From Rhodosorus marinus (lineage: Eukaryota; Rhodophyta; Stylonematophyceae; Stylonematales; Stylonemataceae): a DNA stretch of 64,000 nt. Numbering within the stretch: position 1 is the first letter of the stretch; the number at the start of each line of letters is the position of its first letter. The notes below the pieces were generated by a model. It made no database searches, was not told where the DNA came from, and worked only from the letters and a program-made list of their open reading frames with translations. The translations under genes were made by a program, and so were the position numbers. Below, piece after piece: positions 10,991 to 21,300 of this stretch. The stretch covers positions 372,001 through 436,000 of the forward strand of contig JAMWBK010000010.1 in NCBI GenBank assembly GCA_029953675.1. Direction: 5' to 3'.

Positions 10991-11342
10991 ACAAAGCAGA
11001 CCAGGCGAGGTACACATCTTTAAGGCCGACGAAAACAAGTGGTACTATTCGACAGTAGACAGACCAGCATATGTGTAAAGACTTGAGGCTATATTTCTCC
11101 AGATGTTCCCGAACAACACCTGAACTGTGTGCTGAGCATCAAACGTACGCGCAAAAGTGCACTTCTTGTTGTGACCAGGCTTTTTCGGAGAGATGGATGT
11201 GTCTAGCTTGCGCTTGACACATCTGCTTCCATCAAGGATAATTTTGCGAGCGGTATTCCGGCAGAGAACTAGTCGATCTTTGAGTTTGGAGGATGTCGAA
11301 TCCATGAGGACTTCATATGGAAAGCTGGCAGTAACAGGTAGC
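10991..11342. other. Intergenic, 3' flank of UBC12
   Basis: No gene seen; overlapping short frames only. Confidence 0.5.
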
Positions 11343-11751
11343 AGAGCCCATGCCTTCCAGCTTCCCTGCGAAAACCCTCTGGTCTATGAGCTACAAGCGG
11401 CGCTCATAGCTCCTCAGCGAGCACTCCATTCGCCTACGGAAAGCTAGTCAAGTAGAACTCTATGTATCCCCTGTCCATGCAGAAGAATACTTTCCAGACG
11501 GCTTCACCTTGTAGCCCCTCTGGGCCACGGCTGCAGTCATCATCACGACACCAACAAGTTTAACTTTCAATCCGTAGAAACTGGTCTCCTATCACCGAAT
11601 CGACTTCCAACCCTGCTGGCTCCATCCTGAGATGCCGTCTTCCGCGTGGGGCTAGGCACACAGTGCGATATGTCATAGCGAGGTCAAAAACGGTTGGAAA
11701 TCTAGCTGGTTTGGAGCTGTCAAGACGCAATGAGACATTTGATCTGGAGAG
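11343..11751 (+). repeat. Repeat family A, copy 3
   Basis: Direct repeat of 8765-9170. Keeps the AGAGCCCATG start, the CCTCAGCGAGCACTC block, the CATCATCACGACACCAAC block and the AACCCTGCTGGCTCC block. Frames are broken; no terminal repeats or target duplications could be fixed by eye. Confidence 0.75.
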
Positions 11752-12957
11752 CTCTGCATCAACACTTGCGCTATCGATTTCGGTGTTTCATAGAATGCGA
11801 GCGGATGTGCCGAGGGGTCCAGTCCTGCCGACCGCGACACCTGTCATCGACATAAGCACAATAATGACTGAAAATACAATCAGTTTTTAATCCAACCATA
11901 TATTACCACGCGTCCAAAAGCTGAGCAAACGATTTTACAGCCCCAGGAAACAATTCACCCGAAAATATATGTGAATAATAATAATTTTAGAATGTTTATC
12001 TTCAAAATAATCGCGAAACCATAGGGGGGTATCTGCTTCTCTAAACGGCTCATCGAGAATTTTTGATCAAAAGTTGTGATGGATTTAGTTTTTAGTTTTT
12101 TTTACTTCCTTTTTTATTTGGAAAGCTGTGGGTATTTGGGACGTTTAGTTTCCAGCAAATGGCGAGCTCTTTCCCCTTTTTGGCTCTACTAACATTTTTG
12201 GGATTGATGTATCAGGAAGGGTTACGACTCCCCTTCCTGCGACTAGTCCCTGAAATAGAAACCTCTAACAGGGGGATCGCTTGACTTCACGCAAGTTCTT
12301 TCGGAATGGAAGTACAGCTGGCAGTGGAGACTGGCTCGGAACACCGGGGCTACAGCCCGCAGGACCTCGGAATGGTGCAAGCCGCGGATGGTTTCTGTCG
12401 ACAGGGCCTATCACGCGCGAAATACGTGTTCTGTTCTAAAACTAGATTAACCCCATCATCCATAGCTCAGAAGGCCAGAAATCCTTTCACACTGTTTGAG
12501 ACTCTCAAATCTGTAGTTACTACCTCCGGCTGGTACCGGCAGATAGATGACTAGGTAAGCCGATTCATGACGGTCGACCTCAGCTTCAGTTCTGGGGATC
12601 GCCTGTGTCGCATCGGCTCGTTCGCGTGTTATCGAGGTCTTTGGATTCATCGAGAGCTCAGTGGCGAGCTGACTTCGGAACTGCTCTCGCGATCGTCATG
12701 AGATATACTAGTAGCAGTAACCTTTTTTCAAGAGCTAACAACCCCGAGAAGGGAGACCTAAACCGACACACTCGCGTTTCCCCTCTTTGGTGAGCTTCAT
12801 GCTGCGGCGTTCTTAAAATGCTCGAACTAAGAGATTAGAAAGTCAGCAAACGACCGCATGCCCAGACCCCAGTGACCGTAACAAAAAGATTGAAATCCAA
12901 TCAATATACAGCGTTGATTGAGACCTCTCGCAAAGCAATCGGTCGATCTAGGAAAGT
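11752..12957. other. Intergenic, no gene seen
   Basis: Mixed composition. An 82-codon plus-strand frame at 12306-12554 has no recognisable domain or neighbouring exon and is not called. Confidence 0.5.
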
Positions 12958-13330
12958 AATTTTATCTTTCAAATTCAGGTCTGATAAACTTATATCAGAC
13001 ACCAACCAAAAGCCAAAATAATTCGATTATTACAAAATTAAGGTCATTTATACTTATATCTAGCCGTGTGATATCAGGTCGTTGTCCGAGAAACCAATTT
13101 TATCTTTCCAATTCAGGTTTAATAAACTTATATCGGACATCACCCAAAATTAATATCATATATATATCTGGCCGTCCGGTATCGGACCGTTATCCCAGAA
13201 AATCTATTTTATCTTTCCAATTCAGGTACAATAGAATATATCGGACATCAAACTCCAAGCAAAAAAGTTTAATTATTACAAAATTAATGTCATTTATACC
13301 TATATCTGACTGTCTTATATACGGAGGAAA
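12958..13330 (+). repeat. AT-rich tandem repeat, three units
   Basis: Units starting near 12958, 13097 and 13206 share ATTTTATCTTTCCAATTCAG followed by an ACTTATATCGGACATCA-like segment. Units are 109-139 bp and diverged. No coding role. Confidence 0.8.
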
Positions 13331-13653
13331 AGTAACGGACGCAAGTGACATCCTTTACTAGTTTTCCTTTTCCAGACAAAAAATAATTGCAAAACTTATA
13401 ATTTCTGTAATCTCTTCATTGGAGATGCTTTTGTGCCTGAGGAGACGAGGCCTTCATTTTTCGCATTGAAATCGACGATGAAAGGATATTATATGTTTTT
13501 TGATTGTTTTTTGATTGGGAAGCCGTTGAGTATTGGGAAATTGTGTGTTGAAAGCGATCTGGAATACGGCAGTCTTTGGAAGGGGATAAAGAGTTGGGCA
13601 TGTTGGAATGTGTAAGAGTTTGATATAGTAGTTGGTATAGGCCAGAATAGGTA

Positions 13654-13684
13654 AAGAGAGAGAGAGAGAGAGAGAGAAAGAGTG
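13654..13684 (+). repeat. (GA)n microsatellite
   Basis: A run of about a dozen GA dinucleotides in the leader of the small gene at 13794. Confidence 0.9.
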
Positions 13685-13793
13685 ATACAGTGGTGTCTGT
13701 ATTTGTGGGCTGTAGAATTTTGTAGTGGCTTTTTTTTTTTTTTTTTCACTTGTTTGCTCGGGTTGCTTTTCGGGGGAGAGAGAAAAAGAAAGG

Positions 13794-14203
13794 ATGAGGA
13801 GTGTTTCTGTCTTGAATAGGGCGTTTGGGGTTAGGTGTCGTTGGTTTTGTTTTCTGCGAATGCCGACGATGACTGTTCTGCCTGGTGCTTCTCGGGTCGT
13901 TGAAAAGTCTGAGGCGGTGGAGGTCCAGAAGGACGTGAAGGAGGGTCAGCAGGGTGATGTGGACGGCGACAACGGTAAGTTCTTGTCTTTTGCTCCTCTG
14001 TATCTCGGGAAGGGCTCGTCTGACCTGACGCTGAAAAGTTTGTTTCCACCTGCCGCTTATCGTTTACGTTTCTCGCAGGAAGCTACACCCCGTCAAAAAT
14101 CAACATTCGGTTAGAAACGCTAGCCAGCGGCGGCATCGGATATGGCAGCAGGATTGTGGAAGACTCGCAGGAGTACATTCGGTTCGAACCACCAATTCTC
14201 TAG
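13794..14203 (+). CDS. Small unknown protein, probable organelle leader
   Basis: Two exons, 13794-13974 and 14079-14203, with a GTAAGT donor and a CTCGCAG acceptor joining in phase 1; 101 aa. The first 30 residues (MRSVSVLNRAFGVRCRWFC...) are rich in Arg and lack acidic residues, like a mitochondrial or plastid targeting peptide. An acidic linker follows, then a C-terminal exon containing SYTPSKINIRLETLASGGIG and ending shortly after EYIRFEPP. I do not recognise the family. The start could be a later Met (MPTM or MTV), which would shorten the leader. A G+T-rich leader lies upstream, as for other genes here. Existence of the gene is fairly likely; function unknown. Confidence 0.55.
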
Positions 14204-15212
14204 GATACAGACGCACTTCCTTTAAGAGGAAGACAAAACACTCAGAATCGTGCCTCGGAGACTACAACCAACCACCGCCGGGTTCTGAAATCAGTAGGGC
14301 TTTGCCCAGTTATCCCGTCCAGCAAACAAAGGGAAGAACCATGTTCTGACTTCTGACTTCAAATGTGCTTCAGGCTGAAAAGAAGGCGGCACGCGGTTCC
14401 AAAGCTTCGAGCTAACGCAAGGAGCCCTGACTGGTTTGAGATATATAGAATGAACTTGGGGACATGCGACAAGGGCGCAGATATCCCCTACCAAAGCCTA
14501 GGATTGGGAACCAGACTCAGCGTTTGTAAGGATATTTTGTTCATATAAAAGAGAATACGCAGTGAATAGGAGTACTGATTCCCCCCACAAAGGCTGTAAG
14601 ACATAGAAGAGAAGCTATCTTTAGTACAAAGCGCGAATAGTGCTGGGTGTGTTTCCTCTATCGGTCTACTCCATCGTCATGTGGACTCGGACGTCCGCGG
14701 ACTGAACAAGAAGAGGCATATCCAAAGTCCAGCTGTCCAATCCATGGTGGGAGAGAGCCTGAAGGGCATACGTCCCGTTGCCTTCCTCGTTTGGCTGCCT
14801 GAACTGAAGCTTTGCATAGATGTTTGCAGGTTCACAAGTCGCCAGAAAACTGAGGAGCCTGCTCTGAGAGTGTCGAAGGCAGTGCCTGGTATACACAGCT
14901 TTTGACTGAAAGACCAGCGACTTCAAAACCACCAACCGCTGCGAAGTTTAGTTGTTTTTATGTACTAGTAAATAACCACTGAAGCAAGATGGCAGAGTTC
15001 GTAGGAAAGGTCCTCGACCTTGTCGGTTAGAACAGAGGGAAGATCCTTTCTCGTCTTCAAAACGATATCTGTACACCTAAACGCTTTGCTGAAGTCACCC
15101 GTCTTGTATAGGGGTTTGAAAATAATTTGGAGAAGAATCCGCCGCGAAACTCGCCGTGAGGGAACAAACTGCGTAGCGAGTTTTTTTGCATTGGGACTCG
15201 TCTCCCATAAAC
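14204..15212. other. Intergenic between convergent genes
   Basis: Lies between the small plus-strand gene and the end of RbBP5. Frames at 14681-14905 (+) and 14666-14935 (-) overlap each other; neither has a convincing family match or splice partner. Confidence 0.5.
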
Positions 15213-16806
15213 TCAGCTGCCTTCTCGAAGCTGGGCCTTGACGTCTCCCAGTTCTCTCCCATCGGACGTCCTCCTCTTCTTCTTGGTGGAGTTGTGCTTC
15301 TTCGAAGGTTTCGGAATCTTTACAAGCGGTTGAATGTACCCCAGCGGTACAATCGGAGCACTTGGAGGCTCGGGAATCGCGGGGAGGTAGAAAACGGGAA
15401 CTTCATCTTCACCTTCAACCCGCTCGATTGTCGTCACGTCCACTTCTATTAGCGCCTCCCTCTTCAGCTTCTCCTCCATCCTTTTCTTCTCGATGCTGGC
15501 GTCGGGAATATCAAACTCGTCTTCTTTCTCATCGTAGTCCTTATTCTCATCAATCTCCTTGAAATTCGGTGCAAAAGCTGCCCAGTTCTGAGCCTGAGAC
15601 TTCATCCAAATATAAATACCGCCATAGCTGACTCCTACAAAAAAGGCTCAAAAATAAGATTTGGCCGCCACCAGGTAAGCCAAACCGTGCAGACGGAGGT
15701 CACTTGATCTCCAGTTGACGTACCTAGTGATACAGCAACGGGCCTCTTTGGATGCCATAGGAGACCTCCAATACCTTCCTTAGGTCCATCCAGGGTCTTA
15801 TCTAGCTGACCATCAACCAATCTATAGCGTTTTGGGGGAAAAATTCGAAAAGGGGGGGGGGTTCAGCAAAGGCCACAGGGTTTAGGATTGTCTGATAGTC
15901 TGTTTGACGGCTGGTCTGCTATTACCTCCAGATATGCAGTTTATGCTCGGCACCCGTAGACCCGCCGAGGATATGGTCTCCCTGTCCGGAGAAGATTGCA
16001 CACCTCCACTGTGATCTGTTGACGACGTCATTGAAGCATGCGAGGACGCAGAGATCTTCCGCGTCGAAAACTCGGATCTGTCTATCAGCTGAGTTGACGA
16101 GGAAGCGAGAGCCGTCCTGTGCGAATACGATCTCTTTGACCACGGTTCGGTTCGGAAGGTCGACCTTTCGTGTCTTATCAATCGCCAAGGCCCGTCCGTC
16201 TTCCCCACGCTGAAGAGTGAACTCGCGCAACAGGCCGTGGGCGCGGCAGCTGAGGACTCGGGCACCAAGCTGGCTGAAAACTGTCACGTAATCCTGTTTC
16301 TTCTTCGGATCTATTGCTTCATCTTCTTCATTTTCTAGAGCGATCGCCCGACTGACCTTCGCTGGGGAATCGTCACCTTCCGTTTCTTCCCAAATCAGAA
16401 GCTTCGGTGGCCCGCTTGCTGCCGTCACCAGGACCTCGTCTGCTCTGATCCGTGAAGACTCCAGTCTAACCACCTCGGAATCCAACTTGAGAACAGATGA
16501 AGTGCCTTCGACTACATTCCAGAATCGAATACATCCACCAGCCGATCCCGATATCAACCGCTCACCTGTCATCGGCGAAGGAAACGTGATCGAATTGATT
16601 GAGCCTGATCTACCATCAAGCTTCATCGCAATGGATCTCGTATCGAAATCCCACAGCACGACTTCCCCTTCCTCAGTCCCAGCGGCAAGAATATTCCCAT
16701 GTCGATTAAACCGCAAGCAGATGGCTTTGCCTCCTTCCAGATAATCATCCATCCTCTCCGGAAGCTCCGACTTCAGAGAGTCTTTTAGCAGCGATGACCG
16801 ATGCAT
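15213..16806 (-). CDS. RBBP5: RbBP5-like WD40 protein of COMPASS/MLL complexes
   Basis: WD-repeat subunit of the histone H3K4 methyltransferase core (with WDR5, ASH2L and the SET enzyme). Three exons on the minus strand: 16806-15926, 15821-15724, 15634-15213; 466 aa. The beta-propeller fills about residues 25-330, with LRFNRHGNILAAGTEEGEVV near the start, SADRQIRVFD, and VNRSQWRCAIFSGQGDHILG matching the characteristic VNRxQW block. After it comes NWAAFAPNF, the RbBP5 hinge, and an acidic FDIPDA segment, the part that in human RbBP5 binds ASH2L. The C-terminus is Pro/Lys-rich. Splice joins are phase 2 then 1. It is divergent from TyrRS, with a 1.2 kb C-rich shared upstream region. Confidence 0.93.
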
Positions 16807-18046
16807 CCTCCCTCAAACCCCGCAAGACCAAAAAAATTACTTTCAAAAACACAAGACCAAACGCAGCTACTTCGACTTCCTCCAAGTTCAAAAAACAGCT
16901 ACAATGCACAGCTTTAGAGAAAACTATCCTCTCGGATCATCTTCTCAACGAACCGGCTTGACTCCAACCCTTTAAACCCAGAGCTGAAGTTTCAGCTTGT
17001 CAATCCCCGAACTCCAGCAAAAATACCAAGCTTGAGCTTAGTGTGCAGTTCGGAGTTCCTTCTCTCGCAGCTCAGTTCCACAGAACGAAAAAAAGCCTCA
17101 AACTCCCATATCTCAGTCTCTCTCCTCTCACCAATTCTGCCTCACAAAAGACGGGGATCTCGATTGAAGAGAACGTGGAAGAGACTCTATATCAAAGCGG
17201 CCTCTAGCTCCCGTTTCTCCTTCTCAATTCAGTGACCACCCTCGCCCCCCGCTTCCTTCCCCCACACCCAAGCTCTAGCCCCCTATCAACTCCTCAATCG
17301 TCTCACATCCGCTTCCCGCCTAACCCCTCCCTCCAATCCACACCCCAAAAATCCCTCACCCAAGCTCTGTTCACACCCAAACCCAATCTCTCCCTCCCCT
17401 CCACGATCTGACTCCGTTTCCCGTCCCCCCCGAACTCACATTCCGCCTCTTTCATCTCCAAACTCACAAACCGCCTCCCGCCTCCACCTCTTCCAAACTC
17501 ACATTCCGCCACCCTGACATACTCCATGTGGAAGGGAATGGTGGCGGAATATCATCCTATGCAATGACTCCTAAGACATTGAATGCAAACCTTCTCGAAG
17601 TTGATGATCAGAAACAATCAGTCAGCCGTGAGGCGGGCATGTCGAACCTTTGGGCAGTAATTAGAACTCGCTTTGTTAATATGGAATGGACCTTGTGGAT
17701 AGTTCAAAGGAGCAGAGACTACGGAGCTACCAGGATTTCTTCTTGTCTGGTGAGCACGGTGAAAAAGCACTGGGACCAGAGAAAGTCAGGCCGGATGCAT
17801 AGATTGGTTGAGCAACCCTGGAACGAGAGAGGTGGCTGTGTTGTTTTTTTTGTTTTCGGTTTTGGGCGATTCAAGTTCCGGACACTTGAGAGAGTGGCGG
17901 AGGAGCCGAGCTGATCGATAGGGCGTTGATGGCTCAGTGTTCTTCTCATCGTCGGAGGCTGATGGAAGTATTACCTTGATTGAAGTGGAACGTGATTTAG
18001 GACGGATACTTGTGACGACGGAAGGCAAAGAGGTTGAAACGGATCG
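16807..18046. promoter_or_regulatory. Divergent upstream region between RbBP5 (-) and TyrRS (+)
   Basis: 1.24 kb without a supported gene. The RbBP5-proximal half is C+A/T-rich on the top strand (G+T-rich in RbBP5 sense), the usual leader pattern. ATTCCGCC occurs at 17440-17447 and 17503-17510 and in reverse at 17543-17550. A plus-strand frame at 17528-17914 is not supported by any domain. Confidence 0.5.
17440..17550. promoter_or_regulatory. ATTCCGCC motif cluster (three copies)
   Basis: Forward copies at 17440-17447 and 17503-17510 and an inverted copy at 17543-17550. The same octamer recurs three times upstream of the Trx-z-like gene, so it may be a cis element. Function is inferred from recurrence only. 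Confidence 0.45.
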
Positions 18047-19864
18047 ATGGGACGGTCTGTGATCAGATCTCTGAGCGTCGCAGCTCGTGAATCACGAAAT
18101 GTTGTTGAGGTTCTAAGCTCCCGAGGATTGCTGGGCCACACTAGCAATCGGGAGAAGATCGTGGAAGCCGCGAAGAGCCCGATGAAAGTCTACTGTGGAT
18201 TCGACCCGACCGCAGATTCGCTTCACCTCGGCAACTACTTGGGGCTGGTCGCTCTCAAGTGGTTTCAGGTCTGTGGGCACGAGGTCTTCTGCCTCATAGG
18301 AGGCTCCACAGCGCGCATCGGGGATCCGTCGGGAAAGAGCGGAGAGCGGCCGATCATGTCAGCTCAGTCCATCGAGAGGAACAGTATTCGAATTGAGCAA
18401 TCTATCAAAAGGATCCTTGGCCGTTCCGTGAAAGTGGTGAACAACCTCGACTGGGTTGGGAACCTAAGCTTTCTGGACTTTCTCGACACGATCGGCAGGA
18501 ACAGCAGAGTAGGATCGATGCTCAACCGAGAATCAGTCCGGTCTCGCCTCGAGTCACCAACTGGATTGTCGTTCGCAGAGTTCTCCTATCAACTCCTTCA
18601 AGCCTATGACTATGCCCATCTTCATGAAACCTACGGCGTCACCCTGCAGATCGGCGGCAGTGACCAGCTAGGGAACATGCAAGCTGGAGTAGACCTCGCG
18701 AAGAAACTGAAGCCGGAGGGTGAAACCCTTCACACTTTAACTTTTCCGCTTCTAACTACTGCAGACGGAAAGAAGTACGGAAAGACTGAGAGGGGAGCCG
18801 TATGGTTGGAAGCCGATCGCCTCAGCCCGTACTCATTCTACCAGTACCTCATTCAAGCCCAAGACGCCGACGTTACCAACTTGCTTAGAAAACTAACAAT
18901 GCTTCCGGAGGAGTCGATCTCAAAAGCGCAAGAAGAGCTTCTGGAAGCGCCCTTCTCCGCGCAGCGACTCCTCGCAGAAACGCTAACACGAGATCTCCAC
19001 GGAGAAGATGGCCTAGCTTCCTCACTGGTATCTCAGCACTCACATACGCTAGCTTTGCCGCTTCCTCACTGACACCGCGTTACCTAACACCTGCGTTCCA
19101 CAAACAGAGAGCAACAGACGTCCTTAAGCCCGGATCTCGACTAGACCGATCACAGATCTCAGCGGAACTATTGCTATCGCTTACTAGCGACCTACCAGTC
19201 GTCACTGTAAAACGTAAAGTGCTTCTTGAAATCTCTCTAAAATCTGTATTGGTAAGTCAAAACTTCTCTTAACCCACATTCCCGAAGAACTTTCTGACAA
19301 CCTAAACCAGGATGAGAGAACGCAACAGATCTCTACCGAAGCACATCGACATCGCCTACTGACATGAGCGAGAGGTAGAGGAGCGCAGGGAGACGTCGAG
19401 CGCGTAGTCTTCCGACGAAGACACAGTTGGCTTATGTTTTGAACTCCTTGCATCGCGTAGGCCATGTTGAAGTGTTTGGGTAGAGATGTGTTGCGATCTC
19501 TCTCTTAGGTTTTCATCTCCGCAGCAACGTAGCCCTGGTCATTGCTTACTGTATTCTGTTCATCTAGAGACGTAGAATGCCACACCTTGACCTAACAACT
19601 GCAAGGCTCGAGTCTCGATCTGAACTGAAATATTTTTCTGCTATGAAATCTCCAACCGCGTAGCTGATGTTGAAGCTTGGGAAGCGATCCGGGCTAGAGC
19701 AATTGCTGAGGGATGGACATGGATACATTAACAATGAGAGACTAGAAGCTGGTGATCGCCGGATCTCTGAAGACGATCTTCTGGAAGGGCAGGTGATGTT
19801 GGTAGGCGCTGGAAAGAAGAAGAAAGGCCTCGTTCGAGTTAAGGACGAACCTGGTCCACAGTGA
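18047..19864 (+). CDS. Tyrosyl-tRNA synthetase, bacterial/organellar type
   Basis: Class I aminoacyl-tRNA synthetase that charges tRNA-Tyr; the bacterial-type layout points to mitochondria and/or plastids. Three exons: 18047-19027, 19108-19251, 19664-19864 (441 aa). The HIGH-type motif is HLGN at residues 60-63. Tyrosine-site blocks are FAEFSYQLLQAYDY and GGSDQLGNM. The KMSKS-type loop reads KYGKT. A connecting helical region (LPEESISKAQEEL onward) leads to a C-terminal S4 RNA-binding domain in the last exon (LEQLLRDGHGYINNERL ... EGQVMLVGAGKKKKGLVRV). All joins are in phase 0. Intron 2, at 412 bp, is the longest seen here. The N-terminus is basic and short for a transit peptide. The S4 exon start is inferred from frame and acceptor, and fits the family well. 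Confidence 0.94.
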
Positions 19865-20356
19865 CGGGAGTGTACAGATTCTGCTGGGCTAGGGTTTTCT
19901 GTTCCCTGCTGTTCTTGTTTCTTCTCTGATGCCTTCAAGCCAGGCTGTCGTAAAAACCGTCCAGTTTTTCGGTTTGTAAGTTCAGGCCGATGACGAGAAG
20001 AGTGACTAATCCAGGGCTTTGGAGGAGGCTCCTTGGTGAGGCTGCGAGGACAGTGGAAATTTCGGTCTGTCTGCTTTAGCAAAGAACTCTCCATTTTGTA
20101 GTTTTACAGTTTGCTCGAGTGGAAAGAGCTAGTTCCCCACCACTTTTTCTGCCCTAATAGCTGGCCCAGCGCCCTTCGTTCTCGCGAATCAAGTCTAAGC
20201 GGCAGCCTCTGCGGCTGGAGCGCTACCCTCGGTCACGCCCTCCTCTTCTTTCTTAAAGCTAAAATCACAAAGTTTACGAGAAAGATACCGCAGTGGATGT
20301 CAGAGCACGCTCGTATCTGCGGATGTACCAAGGATGATTACGAGAACGGAGTGGAC
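19865..20356. other. Spacer between convergent TyrRS and Trx-z-like genes
   Basis: 3' flanks of both genes; frames on either strand are shadows. Nothing else seen. Confidence 0.5.
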
Positions 20357-21035
20357 TTACAAGACCTCTTCAATCACGGTCTCAAGCTGCTCCTTCATCA
20401 AAGCTCCCTCGAATCGGAATCGAAGCTCATTCTTATGTACGAAAAACAGAGTTGGCAGCGCACGAACCTTTAACAAGCACAGGAAAAGACCAAAAGGCCA
20501 GGTCAGTGAGACTTCGTATGTTTTGAGATAACTAGATCAATAATTGGACCGAGCATGCCTCGTCTTGTCCAACAGAATCAAACGCTATTGGGTTTTCTAG
20601 TGAAACGTACCTGCAAGATGGTTGCAATGTCAGTTTCTTCATCGGAATCGACCTTCAAGACTTTGACTCTTCCGTCATATTCCGCAGCGATCTTCTCCAG
20701 TTCTGGAAGCATAAACTGACAAGGTCCGCACCTTTAACCGAGCCAAAACAAACAGCACATCAACGCGGAAAACTCTTAGCATTGATCTGGACTTGGGAAA
20801 AAGTATTGACGCAATAATCGACTCCAAAAATAGCAAATTTTTAGACCTACCAAGCCGCGTAGAAATCAACGACAAGTGGCAATTCAGCGTCATTCAGCTC
20901 AACCTCAAGCTCTTCACCAGTAATTTTCTGAACGAGCTCAGCCTTCACCGCCACCTTCGCTCGTCTAGGCTGCACTCGAGGCCTGTGCATGGCCGGACCT
21001 CGAGGCAAAACACCGACATTCGCAAATCCAATCAT
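20357..21035 (-). CDS. Thioredoxin z / CITRX-like plastid thioredoxin
   Basis: Disulfide reductase of the thioredoxin fold. Three minus-strand exons: 21035-20851, 20731-20611, 20467-20357; 138 aa. The active site WCGPC falls at residues 62-66, with the Trp codon split by intron 1. The core reads LPLVVDFYAAWCGPC, then KVLKVDSDEETDIATILQ and VRALPTLFFV with the cis-proline. This resembles plant Trx z/CITRX (PLVVDFYATWCGPC, VRGLPTLFF) more than typical m or h types. The first 35 residues are basic and would serve as a plastid leader. In plants Trx z belongs to the plastid-encoded RNA polymerase complex; whether that holds here is unknown. Assignment to the z type is by resemblance. Confidence 0.85.
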
Positions 21036-21300
21036 TGTGTTCTAATCTAGTTCTTCTTAATAAAACAAGGGATTTATCAACTACTCTTAACTTCTTCAAA
21101 CAGTCCTTCCTAATCAAATCACTTCGCTCCGATCGTCTTCCTCATTCCCAAACTTCCAAAACCCTCTTTTCAAACAGCCAAACCGCCTCCCCCTTCAAAT
21201 CTTTCCCTCCTTATTCCGCCTCCCCTTTCAAATCTTTCCCAATAGGGAGCTATTCCGCCTCCACTTCAAATCTGTCGTCACTATTCCGCCTCGATGTGAC
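21036..21300 (-). promoter_or_regulatory. Trx-z-like promoter with tandem ATTCCGCC repeats
   Basis: CCGCCTCC-(CTTTCAAATCTTTCC)-ATT units repeat about every 31-39 bp between 21183 and 21290. ATTCCGCC sits at 21213-21220, 21252-21259 and 21283-21290. The region is C+T-rich on the top strand, so G+A-rich upstream of this minus gene. Confidence 0.5.

Noticed and set aside
14176-14195. GGTTCGAACC as a tRNA T-arm
   Set aside because: It lies in the coding exon of the small protein and no cloverleaf can be built around it.
14666-14935. Minus-strand 89-codon frame faintly like a Sec63/Brr2 tail (KLQFRQPNEEGNGTYALQ)
   Set aside because: No other exon of such a large protein fits between RbBP5 and the small gene; the resemblance is weak and an opposite frame overlaps it.
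17528-17914. 128-codon plus frame upstream of TyrRS
   Set aside because: No domain, contains a T-rich low-complexity part, and does not join TyrRS in phase.
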